Assembly: GCA_020631735.1 (NCBI GenBank)
Contig: CM036159.1
Coordinates: 94,722,656-94,786,655, forward strand
Length of the DNA stretch: 64,000 nucleotides
Direction: 5' to 3'
From: Saccharum officinarum
Taxonomy: Eukaryota > Streptophyta > Magnoliopsida > Poales > Poaceae
Under the pieces are notes generated by a model, which ran no database searches, had not been told where the DNA came from, and worked only from the letters and a program-made list of their open reading frames with translations. The first letter of the stretch is position 1, and each line of letters begins with the position of its first letter. Positions 1 to 10,840 of the stretch are shown here, piece by piece. Both the position numbers and the translations under genes were made by a program.

Positions 1-466
1 TAATATGCTAACACCACCAAGTGTACACCATCATGTGCATGTGTGTTAGCATTTTCATAATCATTTTTTAAGGTGTTATGTTATCCCTCTACTAGATCCT
101 AATGCATATACTCAAGATGATGACTTAGTAGCACTTGATTCACGAGTTAACCGTGATTGCCCCTCTTGATAGTCGGCTATCAATCCTAAACCCGGTCAAT
201 CACTTCTCTACTCATCTTAGACTGGTAAAAGCAAACCCTATGACTATATCTTTACATTGATCTCTTTGTTCCATATCCATCTCCACATGCTTGATCACCT
301 TGATCATCATTTTATATGCATCTCCACCTCTTGTGATCTTGTGGCCATCACTTCATGCCACATGCTCCTTCATCACGTGTGTTGCTTATGCCTAACTCGT
401 TCCACTTGTTACAATAGCATTAGCAACTTGGTGTCATTAATTACTAAAACCAAACTTGGGCTTTCA
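1..466 (-). repeat. Sirevirus-type LTR, partial (runs off the left edge)
   Basis: Read on the minus strand, this block starts TGAAAGCCCAAGTTTGGTTT at 466 and continues with a 'taattaatgac' stretch. That closely parallels the start of the complete Sirevirus 5' LTR at 55348 (TGAAAGTCCTATGTTTGGTG, then 'taattagtgac'). It cuts abruptly into the protease-region reading frame of the Gypsy element to its right. I infer a solo LTR or the end of a Copia/Sirevirus element nested in the Gypsy element. The other end and the target duplication are outside the window. Confidence 0.6.
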
Positions 467-1128
467 GTGGGGTCGAGAGTTACTAGCCTAATGTCCTCCG
501 CGGGCTCGAAGTTGCCTGCGTGGCGCTTGGGGTCGGGGATCTCCTTAGCAAAACCGTCAAGGTCTGCAACCAAGGTTACTGACTCCACGATAGCCTCTCC
601 GTGCTCCACACACTCCATGTCGCAGTCGTAGGTGTGCTCGTAGGAGGGCCCAACGGTGATGACACCCTTAAGGCCCGGTATTTTGAGCTTGAGGTAGGTG
701 TAGTTGGAGACTGCCATAAATTTAACGTAGCAGGGTTGCCCAAGGATGGCGTGGTAGGTCTCGTGGAACCCGACTACCTCGAAAGTAAGGGTCTCCTTCT
801 TGAAGTTCGAGGGGATGCCGAAGCAGACGAGTAGGTCGATTCGCCCGACGGGCTCTACCTGTTTCCCTAGCATGACTCCGTGGAAGCCCCCGATGCTGGG
901 TCGGAGCTATGTTCTCTTGACCCCTAGGAGGTCGAGGGTCTGGGTGTAGATAATGTTGAGGCCGCTGCCTCCGTCCATGAGTACCTTGGTGAGGCGCGTG
1001 TTGGCGATGATGGGGTCGACGATGAGCGGGTAGACCCTAGGATTGGGGATGTAGTTTGGGTGATCATCACGGTCGAACGTGATGACGGTCTCAGACCAGT
1101 CAAGGAAGAGGGAGGTTGTGAGTTGCAT
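467..1128 (-). pseudogene. Gypsy protease-region remnant
   Basis: Two overlapping minus-strand frames (1128-907 and 873 downward) carry the block around VLMDGGSGLNIIY, where DGGS occupies the place of the D-T/S-G active site of retroviral-type proteases. This is a variant common in grass Gypsy elements. The second frame continues with a HAILGQPCYVKFMAV block usual just after that protease. The frame change between them marks at least one indel. The right-hand Sirevirus LTR boundary at 466/467 truncates it. Confidence 0.6.
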
Positions 1129-1305
1129 GGAGAAGATTTCTCGATGCTTGCGCTTTCGCTAACGCGAGGAGAGGCACATCGAGGGTCCATCGTAGATCAG
1201 AAAGCAGTCATGGATCTAGGGAAATCCCTCATCCTTGTCGTCGTCCTTCTCCTTAGGGTCCTCCTTCTTATCATCCTTGTTGATGCCCAAGCTTTCAAAG
1301 TATCT

Positions 1306-2056
1306 CTAGAGCATGTGGCAGTCCTTGAGGTTATGGTTGGTGGGTCTCTTGTGGTAGGGACACGGCTCCTTGAGCATCTTATCAAAGATACCCCCACCGG
1401 GGTCCTCAAGGCCTTTTGCGGTCAGCAGCGGCGACAAGATCGTCCGCCGCGGCTTCATGCTTGCCCTGCTGGTTCTTCTTCTTCTTCCTGTTGTTCCTCT
1501 TGGTGCCCCGGTTGAAGCTCTCGGGATCTTCATCCTTGCTCTTCCCCTTGTCCTGGTCACCACCGAAGATGGCACCAACTGCCTCCTCACCGGTGGCGTA
1601 GTTGGTGACGATGTCCGTCAGCTCATTGGCAATGGTGGGGGTGTTGCGTCCCAACTCTCGAACCAATTCCTTACAGGTGGTTTCAGAGAGGAAAGCCATG
1701 ATGACGTCAGAGTCGGTGATGTTGGGAAGCTCAGTGCGTTGTTTGGAGAAACGGCAGATATAGTCACGGAGGGACTCGCTCGACTTCTGCTTATAGCTCC
1801 TGAGGTCCCAAGAGTTGCCGCGGTGCACATAAGTCCCCTTGAAGTTCTCCTCAAACACCTTTCCCAGATCATTCCAATTGTAGATCTGTTGAGGTGGGAG
1901 GTCCTCGAGCCACGCTCGAGCGGTATTCGATAGGAACAAGGGTAGCTGTCGGCTGATGACTCGGTCATCGGTGGCCCTGCCCAACTGACAAGCCAAACGG
2001 AAGTCAGCGAGCCATAGCTCGGGTTTAGTCTCGCCATTATACTTGGTGAGAGTCAT
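1306..2056 (-). pseudogene. Gypsy gag core (Retrotrans_gag) with zinc-knuckle-like end
   Basis: The minus frame 2056-1406 begins MTLTKYNGETKPELWLADF and contains the ARAWLEDLP and FKGTY landmarks of the Retrotrans_gag domain, followed by a Lys/Asp-rich linker. A second frame (1590-1306) carries CPYH...H...KDC, a zinc-knuckle-like motif that normally ends this gag. The shift between the two frames shows an indel near 1410-1590. Gag forms the virus-like particle of the element; this copy cannot make a continuous gag-pol. Confidence 0.7.
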
Positions 2057-2247
2057 GGGGGGTGGAACCGAATCGGAACCTGGGTCCTGCGAATGGTCAT
2101 GCTGAATACTCGAGGGCCTAGCGGCTCGGGTGAAGGACTATGATCCTCCTTGCTATTGTAGTGTCCGCCCCTGTGCTCGTGGTAGCCTCGAGTCGTGCCG
2201 TCGCCGCTTCTGCGCCTGCGATGCTCGTTGATTTCATCGCGGGCGTC

Positions 2248-3150
2248 TCAAGGCTCGCGGTTGTCAACGATGCACTCATGGATAGGGGCTGCCTTATTCT
2301 CTTGCGGTGCGGGCTCGGGATGAACCGAGGCCTCTTTCTCGTGTTGGGAGGGCTCTACAGGCTGCTCAGAGGCAAGCCCATGATGCCTCGAGGTGGAACT
2401 CTCGGCCTGTTGCATAGCCATAGTCTCAAGGAGACCTCGAATCTCATCGCGGGCCCATCGAGCCTCGGGCGTAGATGGCTCAGGCATGTTGCGGAGAAGC
2501 ATGGCGGCGGCGATGATGTTCTGGCTAGCTCGATTGAAGACTAGGGGTTCGCCCGCCCGGTCCTCGATGATGCGACGATTGACGTCGTGAGCTCTCTCTT
2601 GAGTCCCTCCGCCACGTGCACGCACCGCATGCTCCCGCTCGAGGGTCTGCTGAAGCAGACATAACCGCTCTCTTTCCTCATCGAGCTTGGTTTGCAGCTC
2701 TTGAATCTGCACGAGCTGTGGCCCTTGGTCTGCTTCTAGGAGTTGGGCTTCGTCCCATGCACCAGAGTGCACGGCGTGAGGTGGTGTGGCATTCCCTCCT
2801 CCAACAGTCACCTCCACTTCTGAATCTGACACGATGATCCCATCGATATGGAAGCACTCACGAGTCAGATCGTAGCTGTCATCGGTAGAGTCAGAGTCGA
2901 GGGCGCCGAAGTAATAGTACGACGGATGCATACAGGGTCGTCGATCCATGGAGTCGTAGTGGTGGGAGGCGATTGCACAGAGCTCTAGACCAGGGGTCTC
3001 GGTAGAGTCGAGGTACTCGAAAGCCGGCGTGGAGGCTACGAGGTCAAGGGCAGAACATAGATGGTGCCCCGGGAGCTCCTCATAAACGCTCATGTTGGCG
3101 CTTAAGGAGGAGGCATACCCTTGGGCGGCCGTGTTCAGCCCATACGGCAA
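2248..3150 (-). CDS. Gypsy element N-terminal gag/leader ORF
   Basis: An open minus-strand frame of 300 residues lies between the LTR and the gag core. It has a charged heptad-like stretch (about residues 146-178, rich in Leu/Glu/Arg) that could form a coiled coil, then a block with AAAMLLRNMPEPSTPEARW resembling the gag N-termini of grass Gypsy elements. It is not in frame with the gag core at 2056, so either an indel separates them or the two were once one gag. I see no host-gene domain. Confidence 0.5.
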   Translation of the reverse strand: MPYGLNTAAQGYASSLSANMSVYEELPGHHLCSALDLVASTPAFEYLDSTETPGLELCAIASHHYDSMDRRPCMHPSYYYFGALDSDSTDDSYDLTRECFHIDGIIVSDSEVEVTVGGGNATPPHAVHSGAWDEAQLLEADQGPQLVQIQELQTKLDEERERLCLLQQTLEREHAVRARGGGTQERAHDVNRRIIEDRAGEPLVFNRASQNIIAAAMLLRNMPEPSTPEARWARDEIRGLLETMAMQQAESSTSRHHGLASEQPVEPSQHEKEASVHPEPAPQENKAAPIHECIVDNREP

Positions 3151-3645
3151 TGTCTATGGTGGCCTTGTCCCCGCCGTTGGGGGATCTAATCCTAATCCGG
3201 CTGGACGCGACACCTTGCTGGACGATGGGGTGTCGGGACGCCTCGCGCGACATTTTGCCTACAGCCAAGCCCATCCTACGCATGCCCTCGATGAGAGACT
3301 CTGCGTCGGTGGTCGGCTGAGGAGTGCCAGAGCGGGGCGCACCGTCACCCTCGACGAGACGATGGTGGTAGCTGCGCTGGGCGTGCCGTCGCCTAGCTGC
3401 GTGAGCCTAGTGAGTACAGCGGTACTGGCGCAGCGCTCCCCGGGGCTGGGAGAGCTCGTGGTCATGGTCGGTTGGGTGCCTGGACGGGAGGAGGACCATG
3501 TCATAGCTGTAGCCAAGGGACATGAACTCCAAACTCCCAAACCAGATCACCGCGGCTAACGGAAGTGGACGCTCGGGGTCAGCCATCCGGAAGAATGACG
3601 GGAAAGTGATGCTGGCACGCAACGACCCCTACCTAGCGTGCCAAC

Positions 3646-4716
3646 TGTCGGTGTTTGGACCCAGGAGGGCCCTAAGCCAACGAGTGAATTTGTGCTGCGT
3701 GCTCCCTTATCCGGATGGTGACACAAAGAGAATACACGAAAATTTATCCTGGTTCGGGCAAAGAAGGCCCTATGTCCAGCGGAAAAGAGGAGAGTGTTGT
3801 ATTTCTTTGCACCGAAGCACTTGTGTAGGGGTTACAAGCTGTGAGAGAGGGAGTCGGTCCTAAGTCTCAAAAGAGAAAGAAAGGTGGAGTGTTGCTTGTG
3901 ATTGTCCTGTCCTAAGTGGGGAGCGCTCTGCCTCCTCTTTTATAGGCTCAAGTGGAGGCCGAGGGATACAAAATACTCTAGGTCGATGCCTCAGAGGAGA
4001 AGGTTCGGTGGGTACTATAGAGGTTTGCTGTAGCAACGTGCCCTGATAATGGCCAACCATCCTCGGGGTGTCGCAGTGATGTTGATGACGGGATGGTGAA
4101 ACTCCTAGGTGTTGTGGCGGGCGTGCGATCCCCTATAGTCGACGTGCGGGTATTGCTCCTTTGTTGACCGGCGGTGCTCGAGGCTCGGTCGGGGCGTAGT
4201 GGAGAGGGTCGACGAGGAACAGATAAGGCCGAACCCCAGAAAACCCGGGGCATGACGATCGTCGTTTTGTGCCTCGAGGGGGGATCAGAGGTAGAACAGT
4301 GCCCGACGTGGCGTGCATAGTGACAGTCTTTTATCATTCATCCCGGGATGGTCAGTAAAAGGTAGGATTAGTTGTTGGAACTGTTCCCATGATGGTGGTG
4401 CTGTAGCCACGTAGGTGGAAATGATTGCATTAAATGCTTTTGTCTGTAAACAGGTCGGCGAGGAGGGGTCGACGGACCCGACCCTGGGTCGTGCGAGTCG
4501 GAGATTTTCTGGGGTTGAGACCTTCCCTCGAGCGGGCCTCGTACGAGTCGGAACTTGGTCGAGGGTAGGCTGGTATCACTTTTTATACGCGGGCCGAGCT
4601 CGGTGTAACCGTGCTGGCGGTACATTGGTTCGAAGGGGTCTCAAGGCGAGAATTTCTCGGGAGTTTTGCTTCTTTTAATCATCGGTTTTGGGTACCCCTA
4701 ACTCAGGTATCCGACA
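3646..4716 (-). repeat. Gypsy 5' LTR
   Basis: The 1071-bp block starts TGTCGG and ends CCGACA, the expected inverted TG...CA ends. A TATA-like CCTATAAAAGAGG on the minus strand lies near 3935-3947. On the internal side the minus strand reads GTTGGCACGCTAGGTAGGGG, resembling the primer-binding region of many grass Gypsy elements. The partner LTR is not in the window, so divergence and age cannot be estimated. Confidence 0.7.
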
Positions 4717-5150
4717 ACACGTATGTTGCAATGGTCTATTGTCAATGTTTCATTTGTGTTTTATTGCAAGTGTGTTTATCTAAATGTTGCATATATTTCG
4801 CACATATGTTGCAATTGTTTTATCTAGATATTGCGTATGTTTGTAATGGTTTTTGGTGTTTTTTCAAGTGTTTGAAAAGCATGTTTCATCTATCTTTTTT
4901 CTTTATGTTGATGTTATATCTGGAGTTTCAAAAATAGATCGAGCGAGTGCAGCGGATCTCCATCTAGTCGGTGTTTCTCGACTTCACGGTGGTTAGTGGC
5001 GGTGGGCGGACCACGTGCCTGCAGCAATTGTCAGCAACGGCTTGAGGCAGCTGTTGGACGGGTGCCTCCGGGTGGCGGGCTCCACATGGACGCGTGAAAT
5101 GGCACAGGAAGGGGACTAGAGGCGTGGCCCATTCCCCATTGCTCCCACTG
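4717..5150. repeat. Periodic 'atgttgcaa/gtttcat' repeat, copy 1
   Basis: Irregular repetition of atgttgca, tgttttat and tgtttcat words over about 230 bp, followed by a GC-rich tail containing 'ggctccacatggacgcgtgaaatgg'-like sequence. The same arrangement recurs at 40680-41260, including the tail, so this is an interspersed family rather than a local satellite. The Gypsy LTR end abuts it at 4716, suggesting the Gypsy element inserted into it. Open frames across it encode low-complexity Cys/Phe/His strings and are not considered coding. Confidence 0.5.
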
Positions 5151-5579
5151 CTACTCTAGTGAAAGGAAGACCGTGTCAGTTGGACGTCTTCCTGGAAGGC
5201 CAGAAGCCCAGAACGATTCGTAGGAAAAAAGGTACTGCCAGGAGGCTAGAAGCCCAACAAAAAAGGTCAAACCAGCCCACATGGCCATCTCACGCTCGTA
5301 CAATTTTACAGAGAAGAGAAAAAAGAAAAAAAAAACTCCCGTTCTCCACTCAGACAGTCAGAAGGGAAGCTGACGAGGGGTACAGACAGTTTCTGATCGA
5401 GTCGGCAAGTTCACTTGTAACGAACAAACTACCAGAGTACAGGCGTTGCGTATACATACTACATGCACATGTCCACCGAACAAAACGGGATGCGGAAAAC
5501 CGAAAAGCTAAATGAAAGAGAAGCATCCAAAACGCTAGCTAGCGTCTCTGCTGTTCCTGAGGAGCTACTACCGTTGCTG

Positions 5580-8500
5580 CTAGGTCCTGAAGAGCTCGAG
5601 GCAGTGCTCCTGGTCCAGGTTCCTGCTCCAGAACTTGGCGTAGTACTCGGCGTAGGTGTAGTCCCTGTAGACGGCCGGCGTGTCGCCGGTGACGAGCTTG
5701 GCGGCGGGGCCGATGCGCACGTCGTTGCAGGGGCAGAGGAACGACGCCACCGACATCCTGGGCCTGTCGGAGTTGACGACGGCGCGGTGCCACACGCTCT
5801 TGTACCTGCCGTTGCTCAGCGCCTGCAGGAGGAGAGGACATGGGTTCAGTTCAGCTACTGCCACTCTGCCAGTGCCAGAACGTGTGCAGACGATCGATCG
5901 AGCAGTCGATCTCGTCACTACCTGCAGCTGGTCCCCGATGTTGACGACGAACGCGCTGGGCCGCGGGTTCACGGCGATCCAGCGGCCGTCCTTGAGCACC
6001 TGGAGGCCGGCCACCTGCTGGTCCATGAGCAGGATGGTGAGCGCGTTGGGGTCCGTGTGCGCGGGGAGCCCGTACGTGAGCTCCGGCGCCGGGCACCGCG
6101 GGTAGAAGTTCACCGCCATGTGCTGCTCCTGCTCGCCCAGCGTCTCCTTGATGTACCCTCCGTCCAGGCCCAGGCTCTCGGAGATGGCGCCGTACAGCCT
6201 GAACCCCAGCGCCCGGACCTCCCTGCAGTACACGCTCACGGTCTCCCTGTACGTTGCCAGTGCCGGCCGGCCACCACCAAACAACAAACAAACTGTAATT
6301 AGGACATGTACGTACAGCGGTCCATCAGACAACCTTTGTTTGTTTGTGAGATGATTCTACGGAGTACTCCGTATGTCACTACTGACAGTAAAATAGACAG
6401 GCCACTGTTTAAGTTTAAGCATAAGTAGATGCACATCCCCTGCAAGCTGCAAGATGGTCTTAGCAAGTGAGCAGGCGTTGTCGTCGTCTGTTGGACGGAC
6501 GGACACGTGCTGTAACGCATCGTCGTTACTGTATGCATGCGGTCATTTTCTTCCATGTGACTGGGGACAAGATCACACGTGCTATTCTATTTGCGTTGTG
6601 TGGCTCTCATTGCGTTGTGGCACTATAGCAATAGCAATATCGTCGTGGAGCCTCGGAATCATGGCTTCGATCAGTACTATTTCTGTCTGTCTCTATTGTT
6701 TTTTTTTCTTTTTGGCAGCTAGATTCACTTACTATCATAATCTACATGACTCGGAGCCTAACAAAGCAAAACTAAGGACTTGTTTGGCACAACTTCTTAT
6801 GGCTCCAATTCTTCCGAATCTCTCAATACGAAATACACTAGGAGCTCGATGAGGCTATCGTTTTATGGCTCCTCCGATCCAGCACTGGCTCTTGAGTTAA
6901 TCTAGCACGAAGGCAGAGCCAAAGTTAGAAAGAGTTCTGCCATGCCAGACCCTAAACTTGCTCTTAAGAAAACAGAGAAGGCAGTGGGTTGGCTTCTCTC
7001 ACTGTCGTCTTAAATACACTCTACCATCACCGTGCATGCCACCAGCTGTGCTGTTCGTCAGGTGCGATCGCTGCATGGACAACGCTACTAGCTACTTGCA
7101 GCAAAGGTGCAAAGCTAAGACTACCCACAACGTGGTTTTCTGCTACGCTGAAAGAGGAGAGAGCGTCGAAGCATCGGTGCCGACCGCTGTGGCTATCGAT
7201 GCCGAGTCCAAATTTTGTTGAGCCGAGGCATGTTCGTTCACCGGTGCTGAAAGAGTAAAAAATTATTTTTTTCAGCCGGCTGCTAGTCCTGCTCTTCCGT
7301 GCGCTGAGCAGTGAGACTTCGGAAGGAAGGAGACACGTTCTGAACTTTAGGTCTCATGCACAGTAAAGCATCGATGTTTACCACTGTGGCCATATACGGG
7401 TTTGGGCATCGATATGAGCTGACATACTGAGATGTTTTTTCAGCATCGGTAACGTTGAGGCTAGTCTAAGAGCGTCCGCAATGATAATAGCTAGTACTAT
7501 TTATATAGTTAGCTAACGTAGAGGTGAGAGAAAAGAAATATGACTATTTAGCACTGCTGGACCTACATGCTCCTCTCACATGATCTTGGAGTACGTGAAA
7601 TAGATAAGCTATTTGCTCGTAGCCAGTGACTACTCTCTTTCCTACTTTTTATTTATCACGTCATATCTAGCTAACCAAATACTCCCTCCGTCTCTAAAAG
7701 AATCAATTTCTAGAATCCGTGCCAGTCAAACTTTTTAAAGTTTGACCAACTTTATATAAAAGAATAGCAACATCTGTGACATGAAATGAGCACATTATAA
7801 AAATATATTATAAGATACATCTAATGATACTAGTTTGATATCATAAATCTTAATGCTTTTTCCTATAAATTCGGTCAAAGTTTGAAAAGTTTAACTTAGG
7901 ACAACTCTAGAAATTGATTCTTTTAGAGATGAAGGGAGCAGCTAGTTGTTGGGACGCCCTAAGACAAGTTGAGTGGAGGAGCAGCGGGCAAGTGGTGTCT
8001 CGGATGGATGGACCACTGCCATTCCTAATATACTGCTAGTACTCTCTCTATATATATATATATTCAAGACAAATCTATTCATATAATTTTTACATTTGCA
8101 AACTCAACCACTTAAAAGTTATTGATGATTTATATTTCCAATATTTGACTCAAACATTGTTCAAAACGACTTCTAAATTCGATACGGAGGGAGCAGGTGT
8201 AGTTCCGTTTCCTTGGAGGCTCGGCCGGCTTATCTTTTCTGACGGCAGGGAGGTCTGCCTGTCCTAGAAACGGCTTTAAAACTGGCCGGCAGCACATGGT
8301 GTGGCAGAGGTAGAGCCGTCCAAGGTACACGGTGTACGGTGATGGTGGTTAGTCACTTTCGAATTCCCCCTCCCTTGAAGCACTGTCCAGTGCTTCAGTG
8401 ATGGGTCTCGTGAGGAAAGCAAGCAGGAGACAAAAACGATTCCTATGTATCTGCAGTTATTAACAAAAAGACTGAAAGAGTGAAGGACAAACACAGTCCG

Positions 8501-10297
8501 GCCCTATGCTTGTCATCGACTAGGCGCCTTGGAGTTACTCACTCAGACCCTCTATATCTCAAAAAGATACCATTCTCTGTTTTTCGAATACTCAAATAGT
8601 CTTAAATTCAATTAAATTTATAAAAAGTAATGGTATTTATAATTAATAAATATCTAATGAGATCATTAGATTGATTGTTAAGCATGTTTATTTGGAGCCA
8701 TAAGCGTTAGTAATATTTTCTATAGACTTTTTTAAGTTAAGTAAGCTGGATTCAACCTAAACCTAAAATTGTATCTTTTTTGGGATGGGGGTAGTATTAA
8801 TTTGCAGTTCCATGTCTGATGTCTCTGAACTTGTACTTTGAGGGTATGACTCGAGATCTAAACCTTCTTAATAAACGTTTAATCGCCGATACAAGCAACA
8901 CGCTGGTCACGTGGCGTGTCATCATATACTAGATTATTAAATATTGTATCCGCAAGTTAGCAAGACAATCAGCTTAGGGTGTGTTTACTTCGCGAAAATT
9001 TTTGGTTTTGGCTACTGTAGCACTTTCATTTGTATTTATCAATTAGTGTCTAATCATGAACTAATTAGGCTCAAAAATTCATCTCGTAGTTTTCTACCAA
9101 ACCGTGTAATTAGTTTTTTTATCTATATTTAATGCTACATGCATATGTCAAACATTCGATGTGACGGAGAATCTTGAAAATTTTTAGGAACTAAACATTG
9201 GCTTTGTGAGGGAGGCAGACCATCTCGGTGGAAGCCGGAGACAATAATAGCTGCTGCATTATATTTAATTTGATGCAAGCTCGGCAACGATGGCTCTCAC
9301 GACTCATTATGTTTAATGTAAGTTCTTGGCTTCCCTTTTGAGTGTAGATTTTTTTGCTGTTTTGTTTTCAAACAAACAGAACTGTGCACTCGTGATGTGT
9401 AGCGATGCCAGTGCAACACCACTTGGCTGCTTTTGCTGATGTGTCATGATCGACCTTCCTGGTTCTCCGGGAGTGCATAGCTTTTTCCCCATTACATGGT
9501 GTTCCTTGAAAAAAGCTGTGCTATTCCTTTTTAATTAAAAGTTGAATAATAATAAAATAATAACAAAGCTACTCTTTAATTTTACGGATTTGTTTGGGTC
9601 CGCCGTCGTCTTCCACAGTCTCGCCGGACTGGATGAGCAGCGGTCAGCGGAGCAGAGCAAGAATACAAGCAAATGGCAGAACTGGAGCAGAAGCAGAGTA
9701 GGAGGCAGGTAGTGGTACCTGAATGATGGCGGGTTGTCCGGCCAGTCGGGGACGTATTGCTCCAGCGGGTGGCAGTGCAGGCGGAGGTAGTCCCGCCAGT
9801 TGTGCACCGTCTCCTTGCGCACGTTGAAGCTGGTGGACAGCCGCATCTTCTTGCCCGGGTCGTCGGAGTAGAGCTTGGCCTTCTCCTCCGCGGGGAGCCG
9901 GAAGAATTCGTACGCCACGGACATCATCGCCGCCGTCAGCTCCTCCGGCACCCCGTGGTTGAGCACCTGGCCGGGCGACACGAGACCAAATCAGTCACGC
10001 ACATCGTCGTGGAACTGGACTGAACGACGACGGCGGGGGGAGGGGATGGAATTGCCGTTGCGTCGCAGTCGGTCGTTTGACGAGCCGACCACGAGACTGG
10101 ACCTGGAAGAAGCCGTGGGTGCGGCACGCCTCGGCGACCCTGGCGACGACGGCGGCGCGGTCGGGGTCGGCGAGGTCGACCACGGGGATCTCCGCGTCGG
10201 GGATGACCTCGCGCAGGCGCGGCCGCTGCGTCTCTGGCCGGACGTAGCTGTCTGGCAGCCTGTCGTGCTCGGCCGTGGAGATGAGCTGCTCCGCCAT
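5580..10297 (-). CDS. DMR6-like 2-oxoglutarate/Fe(II)-dependent oxygenase (4 exons, 336 aa)
   Basis: Exons on the minus strand are 10297-10103, 9966-9719, 6246-5922 and 5822-5580, all with GT-AG introns and joining in frame to 336 residues plus stop, the usual length for the DMR6 group. The N-terminal DIOX_N domain (IPVVDL at about 37-42, GFFQVLNHGV across exons 1 and 2) is followed by the 2OG-FeII_Oxy domain. The iron ligands are His211, Asp213 and His268, and the 2-oxoglutarate ligand pair is Arg278-x-Ser280. Family members in Arabidopsis (DMR6/S5H, DLO1/S3H) hydroxylate salicylic acid, and maize relatives also act as flavone synthase I, so the substrate here is salicylate or a flavanone. 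The protein is expected to be cytosolic. Intron 2 is 3472 bp and filled with MITEs; the other introns are about 100-140 bp. No lesion is visible. The start ATG is the only one giving the conserved N-terminus. Confidence 0.92.
7682..7938. mobile_element. Stowaway-like MITE
   Basis: Terminal inverted repeats of about 33 bp: left CTCCCTCCGTCTCTAAAAGA..., right ...TCTTTTAGAGATGAAGGGAG. The CTCCCTCCGT end is the hallmark of grass Stowaway (Tc1/mariner) MITEs. The left side has the expected TA dinucleotide; the right flank is CA, so the target duplication is degraded. Confidence 0.8.
8551..8793. mobile_element. Degenerate Stowaway-like MITE
   Basis: The left end CTATATCTCAAAAAGATAC pairs with the right end GTATCTTTTTTGGGATGGGGGTAG in inverted orientation. 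The interior is AT-rich. Divergence from the canonical CTCCCTCCGT end makes the family call tentative. Confidence 0.5.
8977..9200. mobile_element. MITE of the 'tgtttagttc...gaactaaac' family, copy 1
   Basis: The ends GGGTGTGTTTACTTCGCG and TTTTTAGGAACTAAACATTG are imperfect inverted repeats. Internal blocks (ggctactgtagcac, ctaatcatgaactaatta, aaaccgtgtaattag, atgcatatgtcaaacattcgatgtgac) recur at 39791-40130 and, in reversed order, at 14182-14446. This is a common grass non-autonomous DNA transposon; I do not assign a superfamily. Confidence 0.65.
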
Positions 10298-10840
10298 GCC
10301 CGCTGCTCTGGCGCAGCTAGGCCGCGTGCTCCATGCCCATGTCTCTTAATAATAATAAATAGACACGCAACGTGATCGACCGACGACGAGACGAGCAGCT
10401 AGCAGCGGCACAAGCTTCCGATCGAGATGACAGGCGAGACCTCGAGATCCGTGCTCCGCTCGTCTCCCAGTCCCAGTTGACCGGGCTGAGGCCGCTGAGC
10501 GATCGTCAGCGACACGGCGCAGGGCAACGTCAGGGCACTGACGGCAGCAGCGGGATTTGGCCGTGCGTCGCGTGATGTGAGCGGCCGCCTACAGCTTCAG
10601 CGTTCGCCGCGTGCCGAGCTGAAGCTACCTGTCAACCTGCCGAGCATGGCGGTGGCGGGTCACCCACCGAGCGCGAGGGCGTGCGAAACCGCGATTCAGG
10701 CGTGGCGTGGCGTGGCAGGAACTCGTGCAGAGTTGAGGGAACCCAGCGTGTCTTCTCATGGTCACGCTAGGAAGCATATACGAGTACTCAGTAGAAAAAC
10801 GGCTTCAAGTTTTGTGCTGGGTGGTTGCAAACGTTAGTTG
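10298..10840 (-). promoter_or_regulatory. Upstream region of the DMR6-like gene
   Basis: Upstream of the minus-strand ATG at 10297 is an AT-rich TATTTATT-like box (about 10350-10360), the only plausible TATA element within 100 bp. A W-box-type TTGACC lies at 10477-10482, about 180 bp upstream of the ATG. WRKY factors bind such sites, and known DMR6-type genes respond to pathogens and salicylate, so this is a reasonable but untested regulatory site. The region is GC-rich and contains no credible ORF. Confidence 0.35.

Larger units (their letters stand above)
467..4716 (-). mobile_element. Gypsy-type LTR retrotransposon, 5' part (LTR, leader, gag, protease)
   Basis: In minus-strand order this holds a 5' LTR (4716-3646), a leader, a long N-terminal gag frame, a gag core with a zinc-knuckle-like end, and an aspartic protease-like stretch with the DGGSG motif. 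That order is typical of grass Gypsy elements. Reverse transcriptase and integrase are not present because the element is cut at 467 by another LTR. The gag region is broken into several frames, so the copy is decayed. Family is not assigned. Confidence 0.75.
6247..9718 (-). other. Intron 2 of the DMR6-like gene, loaded with small transposons
   Basis: No coding sequence is recognisable. It holds at least a Stowaway-like element (7682-7938), a possible 'gcgtccgcaatg' type MITE (about 7480-7680), a degenerate Stowaway-like piece ending 'gatacggagggagc' (about 8040-8195), a TIR element at 8551-8793 and a 'gtttacttcgcgaaaattttt' MITE at 8977-9200. Splice sites at both ends are canonical. Confidence 0.7.

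Noticed and set aside
5463..6302. 279-codon Val/Arg/Glu-rich plus-strand ORF
   Set aside because: Antisense shadow of exons 3 and 4 of the DMR6-like gene caused by GC-rich codons.
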